A stretch of DNA of 64,000 bases from Eublepharis macularius. Its lineage: Eukaryota; Chordata; Lepidosauria; Squamata; Eublepharidae. The position numbers and the translations under genes are program-made. Location: the NCBI RefSeq assembly GCF_028583425.1, contig NC_072800.1, positions 9,065,001 through 9,129,000 of the forward strand, given 5' to 3'. The notes beneath the pieces are model-generated. The model was not told the origin of the DNA. It made no database searches and saw only the letters and a list, made by a program, of their open reading frames with translations. Positions 22,652 to 35,100 of this stretch are shown piece after piece (the first letter of the stretch is position 1; the number at the start of each line of letters is the position of its first letter).

Positions 22652-25072
22652 GGCATCCACTTAAGTAACTAAAAGAAATAATTGCTCTGTGAGCAAGAAG
22701 AAGAGTTTGCTCTTGATTTTGGAGCACCTGTGTTAGTGTTTGAAATTTTATTTTAAGCAGAGTCCAGTAAAATTATTGCATGGTGGTCATTGCTTGCTGG
22801 TTGGTGTGTACTCCTTAAAGTTAAACCTTTTCTTTCCACAAAAAATTTTGCAGTAGTTCTTTAATATATTCAAAACATGCCTCTGCGTGGTCAAATATGT
22901 TTCAGCTAACTACAATAGTACATTTTATAAATCATTTGGAGCAATAAGTAATGTGACTATGATGCTGTTGAGTGTTTGTATGTGTTACTGGATGTAGGAA
23001 AGATTTAAATGCAGCAGAAGTTTTATCTATCTTTCTTTCAGGATGCCTAAATTGGAATGTAGTGTTAGGATGTCTCACATGTCATCTAGTAGCTGTGCAT
23101 CAGTAAGCTTCTTGATTGTAATCTTTACATGGTCATTTGGTGTACATTTGGTGTACATTTGGTATCCTCAAGTACACTCTCTGTTGGAACAGTGATGGGA
23201 ATGTAAATGAATTACCATTCGTCATAAGGAATTTGCCAAACTTTCTTTTCACCTTCAATTGGGCCATAAAGCTGGCTTTTAAGGGCAAAATGAAATGATC
23301 CCTTTAGATAATTATTTATTGAATATTGAAGTATTTGAAGCATATATTTTCTAACGTATAGTTTTAAAGGCAGATATGGCTTCAGGGCTAACGATGGCTG
23401 CCATGTGCTTGTTCTACTTACTTAAAACTAATGTTTAGACCGGCAGTAACAGTGTTTCTCCAAGCACGTAAAGCCTAGACCTGGCAGCTGTAGCTACAGC
23501 ACTACAGAACACAAAGCTTAGTTTAAAAATCCTTGCCAGTTCTCTTGGCTTCCCAACAAATGCGAGTATAGTTATGTCAGTGCCCTCTGTAGCACAATGC
23601 CGGCAGGTACAGTATAAGTGGCAGCAAATGATGTCAAGGATCAAAGTACATAATGGTGTATGTGCTATCCAGATAAAGTAGATACCAGGCTTTGCACTGT
23701 CATAGACTAACAAGTTTTCCACTATATTGTACTCAACTCCTCCTGTCCTCCAGAGTTTTCTTGCTTTAGCAAAATCTGTAGAAACGTATGAAAAGTCAGT
23801 GCAGTCGGTTTTGTTGCACCGGGGGAAAATGGCATTCCATTGCTGCAAAGATCCTAAAAACAAGATGCATTTAATCAAGAAGATATGTTTTGCTTGCATA
23901 ATATAAAATAAGCTGTTGGTGTGTTTTATATCTTCTTTGAATGTTGTGTTAGATAACAATAATGTATCTCATTTATTAAAGATGAGACTTAAACACCTGT
24001 ATTTCAAAGCAATAATACGAATATTTATTTAAAAGTTCGTCATAAATACGGAAAAGAACATTAGGAACTGAAAGCAGGGAAAACTATTTTTCTTTCTGTG
24101 CATGTTTGCCCTTCCATTATAATATTGTCACTTCCATTTTCTTGAGTTTCACATTGCTGGCATCTTTCTTCTGTTGCCTTACTCTTTGAAATGTTTGCTT
24201 GTATTACGATGGTGTTCATGGGAAATGGTTTGCCTCGTATGCACACTTCCAACTACTTCAGATGATGCTAACATGAGCTTTTTGTAGTGCTTCTGAGGGT
24301 CAGAGTAGCTTCTGATGTACATTTCCTCTGTGCAGATATTTTATTTTGCACTCATGAATGTGTTGTTTAACATGTTTGATGCACGAAGGGTTCCATAGCT
24401 ACCAAATTTTCAACAAGTCAAGTTTTATTATTGCGAAGTTTTAACTTCTCTGAACAGTCCTCTAGCGTGTTATTGCCCCATTTTACAGATAGGGAAATTG
24501 AGGTTAACATTTGACTGGTTTCTTTCAGAGACTGATTTCACTGAAAAGATTGAGACACAGCTCCACTGTGAACCAATCAGTGTTGCCTTCATCTTTCTGT
24601 GTGTAAAATGGAGTAATTTTAAATTGAAATATTTAGTATTGTTTAATTACTCTAACCCAGATCTTCTTTTGTATATTGTAAGTCTGGATCAACATGGCTT
24701 TTATTTGATTGCACATCAATCTTAATCGATAGAAATTGCTTTGACAGTGTATGGATATTGAGTTATTGTGAACAAAAATAAGTAAAATAAGATAACTTCT
24801 GGTTTTTTTGTTTCTGGGCTGGTCAGTACTTACATCGGATTAGTATACTGATGTGAAATTGTTTCCCTAGGTAGAGTTTTAAGTAAAGAAAGAATCCTGC
24901 TGAAGAGGCTGATTCCTCTCCTATTGGCCCCCCTTTTCTAGGTACCTAAAGGAGGAATAGCTCTTGCATTTCCCATGGGGATGGAGGACCTGCATGCCAT
25001 CCACCCATAGATGTACCACGGTGCATTTCTGTCTTAGGCTGGTAATGGTTGAAAAGGCCGTGTTAAGGGGGT
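22652..25072. other. BAG1 3' UTR and BAG1-ZNF830 spacer
   Basis: AT-rich, repeat-poor DNA. The first 1.3 kb or more is likely BAG1 3' UTR. A 174-codon frame on the minus strand (23435-23959) has no recognisable similarity and no supporting promoter; a frame of that length is expected by chance in a window this size. Confidence 0.5.
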
Positions 25073-25258
25073 GGAGTTGCCAACTCTAGGTTGGGGAAGC
25101 CCTGGAGATTTGGGAGTGGAAACTGATGAGCAGTTTCATTAGGGTATAATGCCCTGGAGAGCCCAGACTCCCAAGCAATCATTTTTTTCAGGTAGTCTGG
25201 AGATCCGCTGGAATTCTAGGGTATCTCAAGGTCCCAACTGGAGGTTGGCAACCCTTAG
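25073..25258. mobile_element. Miniature inverted-repeat element (GTTGCCAA type)
   Basis: Ends GAGTTGCCAACTCTAGGTTG and CCAACTGGAGGTTGGCAACC are inverted repeats. The interior matches the common squamate element with CCCTGGAGATTTGGGAGTGG and TCATTAGGGTATAATGCC. It ends only about 10-15 nt before the ZNF830 CpG island. Confidence 0.65.
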
Positions 25259-25269
25259 AGTCAGGTGGA

Positions 25270-26110
25270 TGTCTTGGTACGGTGCTCGCGGTTTCATCAA
25301 CGGACGAAACCGGCCAGCTAGTATTATTTTAAACTCTTGGCTCAGCGAGGCACGAAGAGGCCGCCACTTCGTGCCTAAACGGACCTGGTTCCCCGCCCAC
25401 AGACGAGGCTTTCGCTATAAACATAGCAAAGCCTAGAGCGGTATCTCCCCGGACCCTTGCTTATGACGCTATTTAAAAGCGTCCGGTCGCCCAGGTAACG
25501 TCCCCTGCTTCCAGGCTCGCATCTCGCCCCCACAAAAACGCCCTGACATAAAATTGCCGCGATCGTTCCGATGGGTGACGCCACCGCGGCCGCGACGGGA
25601 AGGGCGATGGCGGCGGCCGCCTCGAGCTCGGGGCGGCGGCGGCCGGCGGCGGTGGGGCAGGAGGAGCTGCGGCGCCTCATGAGGGAGAAGCAGCGGCAGA
25701 CGGAGGCCGCCGGGAAGAAGAAGAAGGTCGACTCGCCCTTCGCCAGATATCCTGACCCGCCGCGGCTTCGGCTGCTGCTGAGAGGGAGGGAGGGAGGAGC
25801 CGGGAATCCGCCGGGGCTGCGCAACGCCCTCCCGCTGGCCCCTCGGCGTGGGGCTGGAGCTTCGTGGCGGCGCCTCTCGCCTGCGGCCTTCCTCTCGTCC
25901 CTGGAGACGGCGGGAGGGGCTGGAGCCGGAGCGGCCTCAGGAGGAGAGACCCGGGCTGGGGTCCCCGCTGACGGGGCGCCTCGGCCTCGCCTCCCTCACG
26001 GGGTGGTGGTGAGGGGAAGGGAGGAGGGCAGGATCCTGGGCCCCGCCCCGAGCCGTGGGGGCTCAAATGGGATGGGCTCCTCTCCTGTCTTTTAACTGAG
26101 CAACCATGCG
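25270..26110 (+). promoter_or_regulatory. CpG island and promoter region of ZNF830
   Basis: CpG-dense, GC-rich DNA unlike the AT-rich flanks, covering the 5' UTR, exon 1 and the start of intron 1. TATA-like strings lie at about 25413 (GCTATAAAC) and 25467 (CTATTTAAAAG), the second inside a near palindrome. The transcription start cannot be placed from sequence alone. Confidence 0.7.
25607..25746 (+). CDS. ZNF830: ZNF830 exon 1
   Basis: Encodes [20 protein letters not shown] and [20 protein letters not shown] up to SPFAR, matching human [15 protein letters not shown] and SPFAKY. The exon ends CGCCAG and is followed by ATATCCTGAC; no GT donor lies nearby that keeps the homology. It sits in a CpG island. 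Confidence 0.92.
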
Positions 26111-29100
26111 AGGCGGGTGAGTCCGCGAGGGTGCCCTGGGCGCCCTTTAGTGAGGCTCGTGGCAGACCTTGAATTCTGGGCCCTTCCGCTTGAGTCGGAT
26201 TAAAATAGAAAGGGGTGCGTTTCTGAAGGGAAGCTAGGGCGTGGCCTAGATTTCGTTAATTACTCTGGGCACATATTTCGCCCTCAGAAGCTCCGTTGTC
26301 AACATCTTAAATACATGTTTTAGTTTGAATGCAGAGTGGTGTAAATGGCTTATACGTTATTATAACTACATTTTATTTTCAAGGTACATGTATTTATTTG
26401 TCACCTGCCTTTCCCCCTAAGGTGACTCACTGAAAAGTACCTTATGGTCAGTGTTTTATTGTTGTTGGCATAAAACAAAATCAAAGACACCTAAATTTAA
26501 ATATACAAAATACAATCAGAACTTACATTCTATAGTCTGTAATTCTCATGGTATCTATAGCAATTCAAGCAGTAGGAAACTAAAATTTATTCGTCCAGTA
26601 CCAAAATTGAAAGTCTGCATACTCCCTCACATTGTCTGCTTCTGCAGCAACCTTTCCCTTTCCTAAATCACTGAAAAGCCCTTCCAGATAATTCTGCCTT
26701 ACAGTTCTTGGAAGGGAGCAAGAAGGAGCCGTGCCAGCTTTTTCCATTGAGCCATTCAACAAAAACATAATCGCAAGCAAGATCTGGCAGAGTTTTCAAC
26801 ATTCCCTTGCAAAACAGGGCTTTAAAAGAGTTGTTCTCCAGGATTAGAGTTCTGAGCTGTTTGAGTTTTTTTGCACGGTTTCTTTAACTGAAATTTTTAC
26901 ATATAATAGTTTGGGGAACTTAAGTTGCTCTCTGTGCAGTGTACCTGTGAAGACTGAACTATTGTGGCAAACACATGTTCTTGGAAAACAACACAAAGAG
27001 GTGAGAGGTCATGTTTTGTGTGGTAGTATATTTGTATTTAAGTCTGTGATACTGAAAAAATATAGTATGTGTAGATTTGGCCCTTTCAACTAAGTGATAG
27101 GTTTTATCTAATAGTAATTGGTTAAAAACTTGTTTCATCTGATGTGCTGAATATCTGGATGGCACAAGGGATATCCAGAGAATTCATAAAAAAAATTTGT
27201 TAGTCAAATTATCAGCCCACTTAGCCCGGCATTCAGCAGATAGGATATGTATATATGCTACAGTAAATACATCTAAAGAACCATGAGAGTTTTAGTTGAT
27301 TTTACATAAGAAATGTAGTAAAGAAAATATACAATTTGTAGCCTTGTACTCATTAAGTCTTGGTTGGATTGTCCAGTTTTATTTCTTTATTGTGTAATTT
27401 ATAATTGTTACTAGTTTTATAAATAATATTTTATAGAAGTTAGTTAAAATTTGCAGATTAATTAATATATGAACATTAACTGTTATTTCTTTGTCTAGTA
27501 TACTTGATTTTGTTTCTGTAGCTAAGGCTGCAATCCTATGCACACATACTACAAAATATGTCCTGTTGATCTGAGTGAGACTTACTTTTGATTAAATAAG
27601 CATAGGAAGGGAAATATCCTGTCCCTTTTGGAAATTTCCTTCTCCTATGAATTAATGCTATGAAAAAGCTATAAACTTACTTTTTTAAAAAATAAACATT
27701 TTTAGTCTTCATCATTCTGTAAGGTAAAGTTTGGTGTAGTGTTTAAGAGCAGCAGGACTCTAATCTGGAGAGCCAGGTTTGATTCTCCACTCCTCTGCTT
27801 GTAGCCAACTGGGTGACCTTCGATCAGTCACAGCTCTCTCAGAGCTGTCTCAGCCCCACCCACATCACAGGGTGATTGTCATGAGGATAATAATAACAAC
27901 ACACTTTGTAAACCTATCTGAGAGGGCCTTACCTGTCCTGAAGGGCAGTATATAAATCAAATGTTAATTGTATAAATGTGAAGAACACAGAAATTTCCTT
28001 TCATAAGTGTAGATTTCGTCAGGGTGAAAATAACTAGATGATGGTACTTTTGGATTTTTTACCCCAGTGTTGTGAAATGTACTGAATAAAGGGTAAGTTA
28101 CAGTAATTGCCTTAAACATTATTCCAGAACTTTCTAGGTACTTTAATTTGCTGTGGTTGCCATATTGTATAGTTTGTGGATTAACACTTTTGAGTGTTTT
28201 TTTTAACGCATCTGCAGTTTTAGGCTAAGTTAGGCATAATGCTGGCTTCTTGTTAACTATGTTGAAGAAATAATTGGTGCTGGGAATGCATACATCTTCC
28301 TCCAGACTACTTGGAGGTGAATTCTATCCCTCCTGCCTTTACCTCCCATTGATGGAAATGCCAGAAGCAACCTGTTCAAGGTTCCCCTTTAACTAGTGCC
28401 TGAACCTAGAATTTCATACTGGGTCAGATTCTATGCATGGTAAGCCTGGGTAGGGTTAGCCCCCCATGAGATGGAGATGAGAGGTGGAAGGAGTCTGAGT
28501 TGTTGCAGCTGACTTACAGTCTCCTAATTGGAGTTAAGGGGGACAACATTCAGTCTGGATCAGTCCTTTGTGGCTGAATGAATATAACTGGGAGCTGGAA
28601 TTACCATGGCTGCTGGCACCAGACTTGCCTTCCAGTGTATCCTTGTTAAACGCTGGTCACCAGAATACTCACTCACTCCTGATCTGGGAAGGTAGTGTCA
28701 GAAAATAAAATGGGTCTCTGTGCACTTATCTATGTTGAATTGCATCCTGTTCACGACTGCCCACTTCTCCAGAGTATTCAGGTCTTGTTGAATTTTAACT
28801 GTATCTTCTTGGGTGTTTGCTACTCCTAATTTGTTATCATCAGCAAATTTAATGAGTAGCCCGTTTCCCTCTTCATCCAGATCATTGATAAAAATATTAA
28901 AAAGTACCAGGCCCAAAACCGAGCCCTGTGGCACCCCACTGGACACCTCCCTCCAATCTGATGAAACGCCATTGATCACCACTCTTTGGGTGCGGTCCTC
29001 TAACCAAGTTCCCTATCCACCAAACTGTCCTATAGTCCACTTCGCAGTCTTCCAGTTTACCCATTAGAATGTCATGGGGAACCTTAACAAAAGCTTTACT

Positions 29101-32100
29101 GAAATCCAGGTAAATAAAGCACAGGTATTCATCTTCTGGTTGAAAATTGTCTCCCCAGAAACTTGCACAGTTAAAAGATCTCAAGCAGTCAGTACCGGGC
29201 CCGACTCCTGATGTGTCATCTTCTCTCAAAAGGAAAATTGCAGACACAGAGTTTCCAGAGCAGAAAAAAAGGAAAGGTATAGCCTCACAATGCAGTGTTC
29301 ACGAAACTGTAACCTTTAATTTTTATGTGGCTTTGTTTTTTTGCCTGTCCTAGAAAAATTGATGAAAACAGCAAAATTTGGTGGCAAGTTTTTGTATATG
29401 CAAGCTACGATGTAGATGGATATTGTATTTGCTGGTATTATATATTTCTCTAGCTAGTATAGCTGGTATGTGCCCTAACCTGGATAGCTCAGGCAAGCCC
29501 AATCTCATCAGATCCCAGAAGCTAAGCAGGGTCGGCCTTGGTTAGTAATTGGATGGGAGACCTCCAATGAAAACCAGGGTTGCAGAGGCAGGCAATGGCA
29601 CACCACCTCTGTTAGTCTCTTGCCATGAAAACCCCACCAAGGATCACCTTTATGGCACTCTCCACCACCAGAGCTGGTATGGTAAGTACAGGTCACATGA
29701 ATAATACAAGATCTGCCAGTGTTTGCTGGGAATGTAGAAAAGCATGTAGCTCATGAGCCCAGTGAACTAGGTGGGTCTCAGTGCACTACCAGTCCCAGAT
29801 GTTATCTCATGAAGAGAGCCCGTGTGGTGTAGTGGTAAGAGTATCGGCCTAGGATCTGGAAGTCCAGTGTGAGAATCCCTGCTTTACCATGGAAGCTTGG
29901 TGGGTGACCGTGAGGCAGTCACATATACTCAGCATATCCTACCTCACAGGGTTATTGGAAGAATGAAAATGGAGGAGAGGAGAACAACTTAAGCCAGTTT
30001 GGGTCCCCACTGGGAGGAAAGTCGGGTAAAAGTGAAGCAAATAAACATTAAGAGTGCGTTGCTGGAATTGCCAAGCTTGTGTCCACAGCAGCCTTGTAAA
30101 TGATAAGTTAGGACCAGGTTACCTGTAGTGCACCACTGAAACATCTGCTGTGTGCCAGTGCCATGATGGAGCACCGTAGTTGTGCTTCTCCTTTACCTAA
30201 ACTTAAAGGGCCTGTTCAGGCTTGAAAAAGTTTAAAAATTCCAGAGATGTATGGAGGATCTCTCTCTCTCTCTCTCTCTTAACGACACTAATCCAAGGAA
30301 AGCCATTTAACAAGCCCCTGCACCTCAGTATCTCTCTTGTGAAGTTCATATTTCTAGTGATTTTTGCGGCACAAAACTCTGAAAATGGTGTCTTATTTTT
30401 CAGATCCTGCTGACTGCCCACAGACTGTTGCATCTGGGTAAGCTAGGTATTTTATTGCTAAGTGTGGATGTAAACAAGACACTTTGTCCTCTGCTCAGTA
30501 TGTAAAGTCATTGGGTGGGATCCTGTGGATCTGTTCTGCTTGCATAGACATTTTCCTTCAACAAATAGAGCCTTTCTCAGTGTCTTGCAACAGACTAAGG
30601 CTCCTTTCATCTGAGGAAAATTCCTCCACTAGGACTAGGACAAAAGGCTATTTGAACAGGACTCTCTAATGGTTTGTATGCATGTGGCTTTTGGGACATC
30701 GCCTCAGTTCTACTATAAGCCTTTTGGATGGAGGACCTTTGTCTCATGGTGAGCCCCTGGACACAAGTAACTCATTGCATGGAGATTACCAGCATAGAGG
30801 AGCCATTTAACGTCTCCTCCATGTTGTTTCTTGTGCTGGAGCCCATAACTGCATGTTACACTTAGAGGTAGGTAATATTATGTTAAAAATCCATGTACAT
30901 TATTTCACTAAGCCTTGCAGGAGTCAGTATTATTTCCATATTGCAGATCTGAGGGAGGCTGTGGCTCTTCGGAGCTGGATTTTGAACATTATGGCCTGTG
31001 CAGCTTCCACATGGAGATAATTCCTTATGCAGCTCTTGTTGTTGCAGTGAATGCAAAGGAAATTGTAGTGGCAATGGAGGGTCCACACCAGGGTTCCCGC
31101 GAACATGCACTCCTGCGCTATGGCGCAGGAATTGTCACAACTCAGCGCAGAGTTGAGAAGCCCCAGCGCACGGAATGCGCTGGGTGCTGGAGGAGGAGCC
31201 GCGGCAGGCACCCGCGCTGCCTTTCCCTAGTCCCTCACCAGGCACGGGGAAAGAGCCGCAGCAGGCGCCCGTGCAGCCTTTCCCCGGCCCCTCGCCGGGC
31301 TCTGGAGGAGGCATCGCAGCAGGCGCCTGCGCTGCCTTTCCCCGGCCCCTCGCCGGGCTCTGGAGGAGGCATCGCAGCAGGCGCCCGCGCTGCCTTTCCC
31401 TAGTCCCTCGCCAGGCTCGGGGAAAGAGCCGCAGCAGGCGCCCGTGCAGCCTTTCCCCGGCCCCTCGCCGGGCTCTGGAGGAGGCATCGCAGCAGGCGCC
31501 TGCGCTGCCTTTCCCCGGCCCCTCGCCGGGCTCTGGAGGAGGCATCGCAGCAGGTGCCTGCGCTGCCTTTCCCTGGCCCCTTGCCAGGCTCGGGGAAAGA
31601 GCTGCGGCAGGTGCCCGTGCAGCCTTTCCCTGGCCCCTCACTGGGCTCTGGAAGAGGAGCCGCGGCAGGCGCCCACGCAGCCTTTCCCCAGCCCATCGCT
31701 GGGCTCTGGAAGAGGCACTGCAGCAGCCGCCCGCACGGTCTTTCCCCAGCCCCTTGGAGGAAAGAGCTGCGGCAGGCATCCACGCGGCCTTACTCAGGCC
31801 CGTTGCCGAGTGTGGAAGAGGAGCCATGGTGGGCATCCCCAAGACCTTTCGCCAGCCCGCCAAGCATCCTCTCTGGCCCAGTGCTGGAGGAAAAGGTGGC
31901 GGCAGCAGCGGCAGGCACCCATGCTATTTCTCACCAGCCCACCGAGCAGCCTCTCTGGCCCGGCGTGGGTGCTGGAGGAGGAGGAGGAGGAGGAGGAGAT
32001 GGCAGTGGTGTTTCACACTCCCAGGGTTGCCAGCTCCAGGTAGGGAAATACTCTTTTTGTGTGTGTGTAAATTCACGACTAAGGAAATCTGTTTTACATG

Positions 32101-35100
32101 CACACAAAAAATTAACTTCCTAGTCACAAAGACTTGCATGGCAAGGAAAATTCATGACAGAGCTAGGGTCTGAATCTGGAAATTTTACACGTGCTGGTAA
32201 GACAGGCTGTCCTCTAGTTAAATTACTCCATGGGGAGTGGGGAGCTGCGGCCTCAGTTTTACCAGTATTTTTGTACATCAACGGCATTCTGCTTATATCT
32301 TCAGGGGAGAATAGATCATTGCAATACAGTGTAATAAAACAGAATGGCAAGCAAGGAGAAGGCAGGACTTCAGTGCTGACTTTACGCTTTATGACTTGAT
32401 TTCATTTCAAAGATTCCATGACCAGAACTCACAAAGAGAAAAGGAAAGAGTTTTAAAGCCATGAAGCCTCCAGGGTGACTAAAGGCCAGTTCTAGGCTGT
32501 TCCAATGAGCAGCTCTCAGCTGGAAGCTAAATAGGTGCTCCCCCTGCAAGTTCAGCCAGCTTCCTTCTTCTTTCTGCAGACCTGGCCACAGAAGAGACAG
32601 GAAATGCCAATCGACAGAGCAGAGGTAGAGGGAGGGATGACTGCCCATCACATTCTGTTTAGCATTTGCTTGTGGGCAAAGAGGAACCCTGACTGAAGCT
32701 CATCTGCCTGATGTTGCCCAAAATGCAAAGAAAACTCTGGCAATACACTGATGCCTGTGGAAAGAAATGGTGTCTGAGCCATTTGCAGGCATGCTTCACA
32801 ACACCTTTTTATATAAAACACAGAAGGGAATAGCCAGAGAGTGAGTGCATTGCGGGGCTGGATGGTGCACAATTCTTCTTCTCTGTAGATCCAGAGGAGT
32901 TAGCCGTGTTAGTCTGTAGTTGCAAAATAGTAAAGAGTCCAGTAGCATCTTTAAGACTAACCAACTTTATTGAGGCGTAAGCTTTTGAGAACCACATGCC
33001 TAAGTGGGTGTCATCAGCATATTGATGGCACCCAATACCAATGCCTCAGACAACCTAAATCAAAAGTCTTTTAATCAAATGGATTCTGGTTTTCGAAAAG
33101 GCGCGCTCACAACTTGCACGTTGCTGCTCACAAATTGGATTTCTGGCTCACAACACTGCACCGCTTAGAGGGAACTCCACACAGCAGCTTTCTCTGCAGT
33201 TTCCTTGCTTCAGACCCGTGTGACCAACTTTTCCTCCCCCCTCCATTGGAGAGCTGCCTACCTTCCCATCCTCGTGCATCCAAAGGTGCTTAGACTGTGA
33301 TCTTTTGAAAAAGATTGTACAAAAACAGATTTAGGAAAGATAGCAGGAGAACAGGAGGCAACACAGAAACAGGACAAGTAGAGGGTGAAATCCTGGGGGA
33401 GCTCCTGAAATCAGCGTTGCTATAAGGAAGCTAAGGCAGTGGAAAGAAATCTTTGTCACAACAGTCCTGGATATAAAGGAACTGGAACTGATTCCACATA
33501 TACAAGATGCATGGGTGGGGGGCGTGCCACATGGCAACTTTCTTTTGAAATTGAGGGGGCTGCCGTAGTTTGTCCCAGGCACAGTGTGTGTGCCACTGTA
33601 GAGGACAAGATCATTCCACTGGGCATGTCCAGCCTTTTGGATCCTAGCTTATATTGCGCTGGATCCTGCACTGGCAGGGACCCTTTTTTTTCAGCAGAAG
33701 CAGCAAGGAAAGTCTCCTCCTGCTGCAAAAAAGTACATCTGTTAGCAGAACAGATCTGTCAGCTCCAACTCGGTATGAGTACGTAAAAACATTAAACATT
33801 TTGCCTCTTTCTCCTTAGGCTGCCAGCAGACTTTTTTAGCCAAAAAACCCCAGTGGATGCAGAAAGAGTCTCTTCAAAAGATTCAAGCTGCAGTTTATTG
33901 CTGGGAGACTATGAAGAGGAGGATGAGGAAGAGGATGAAGAGACGGCAGAAACCAAAGACCACAGCAGCAAGCCACCTCTTTCTTCACCTGTCCAAAATA
34001 CAACAACTCCAGACCCTCTTCAGAAAGCAACCTCTGCTGCTGCTGTAGCGTCAGGTAATCTGACAGCTCTCTACAAACACCCCTGTGGCAAGTAATTCAG
34101 TTGCAGGACCTCACTAGCTAGAAAGGTGCAAATCAGACAGTTGGATTAATTTTCTTTTTGAGAGAATTGTGGTAGAACAAGGAAAACTGTTTCCAATTGA
34201 AAAGGGCTTCTGCTTGCTTAACCAAATACTATGATTTTTTTCAGCTGTATTTGCCATGTCAATAGTATAAAATACCTGGGGGGAAAAGCTACCAATTGTC
34301 TGGCTACTATGAAAAGAAGTCGAGTCATTTCAGTCTTGGCAGAAATAGCAGCATTCTTTAAACAGCTCAGTAAAGCCAGAAGTGGATCCGGAGGGATATT
34401 TTATCCAGTCTTACATTATCCAGAACCAGTGTTCAGTAGAAAGCAACCTTGGGGTATTTCCAATAGGGATGTGCAATTTGGGTTCGGTATTCGGTAAAAA
34501 TTACCAAATGTACCTGATTGGGTAAAATTCGGTGTAACTGAACTCTGTTCCTGAATAAATTAAGTTTACTGAATTTATTTGGTAAAATTCAGGAAGTGTG
34601 ACTGCGCTGTTCCTTGCTATTCCTTTCTTAAGGAACAGCAAAGAAACACTGCTTCCCACCTTTTTTTATGAGAAGGGAGGAGGAATGAGTCCGAGGTGAA
34701 AGGGAGGGGGGATCGTGAGTGGCCAATCCTTGAAGCATCTCTTTCTCTGGCCAATGGGATTCTCAAGAAGGAGAGTGCCTTTTTTAAACTGCTGCAAGGA
34801 GTTAAATTAGGAGGCTTGCCTCAGTCAGCCTCAATTTTCCTCTAGCCTGGCCTGCTTGCTGCTGTTGGCTATTGTTGAGAGCCAGTTTGGTGTAGTGGTT
34901 AAGAGCGCGGGACTCTAATCTGGAGAGCCGGGTTTGATTCCCCACTCCTCCACTTGAAGCCAGCTGAGTGACCTTGGGCTAGTCACAGCTCTCTGGAGCT
35001 CTCTCAGCCCCACCCACCTCACAGGGTGTTTTGTTGTGGGGATAATAATGGCATGCTTTGTAAACCGCTCTGAGTGGGCATTAAGTTGTCCTGAAGGGCG

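Noticed and set aside
25375-25824. 149-codon minus-strand frame over the CpG island, possible divergent gene
   Set aside because: It mirrors ZNF830 exon 1 in GC-rich DNA and shows no known motif.
29475-29570. 5S rRNA gene
   Set aside because: Similarity covers the internal promoter part only and continues into a SINE body; two further copies (20207, 51972) show the same structure.
31180-31990. CRISPR-like repeat array
   Set aside because: Repeats are contiguous with no unique spacers, in a vertebrate intron.
31135-32173. Overlapping frames of up to 332 codons on both strands
   Set aside because: They read the 58-bp minisatellite in every frame; no homologue, no splice context, repeat period not a multiple of three.
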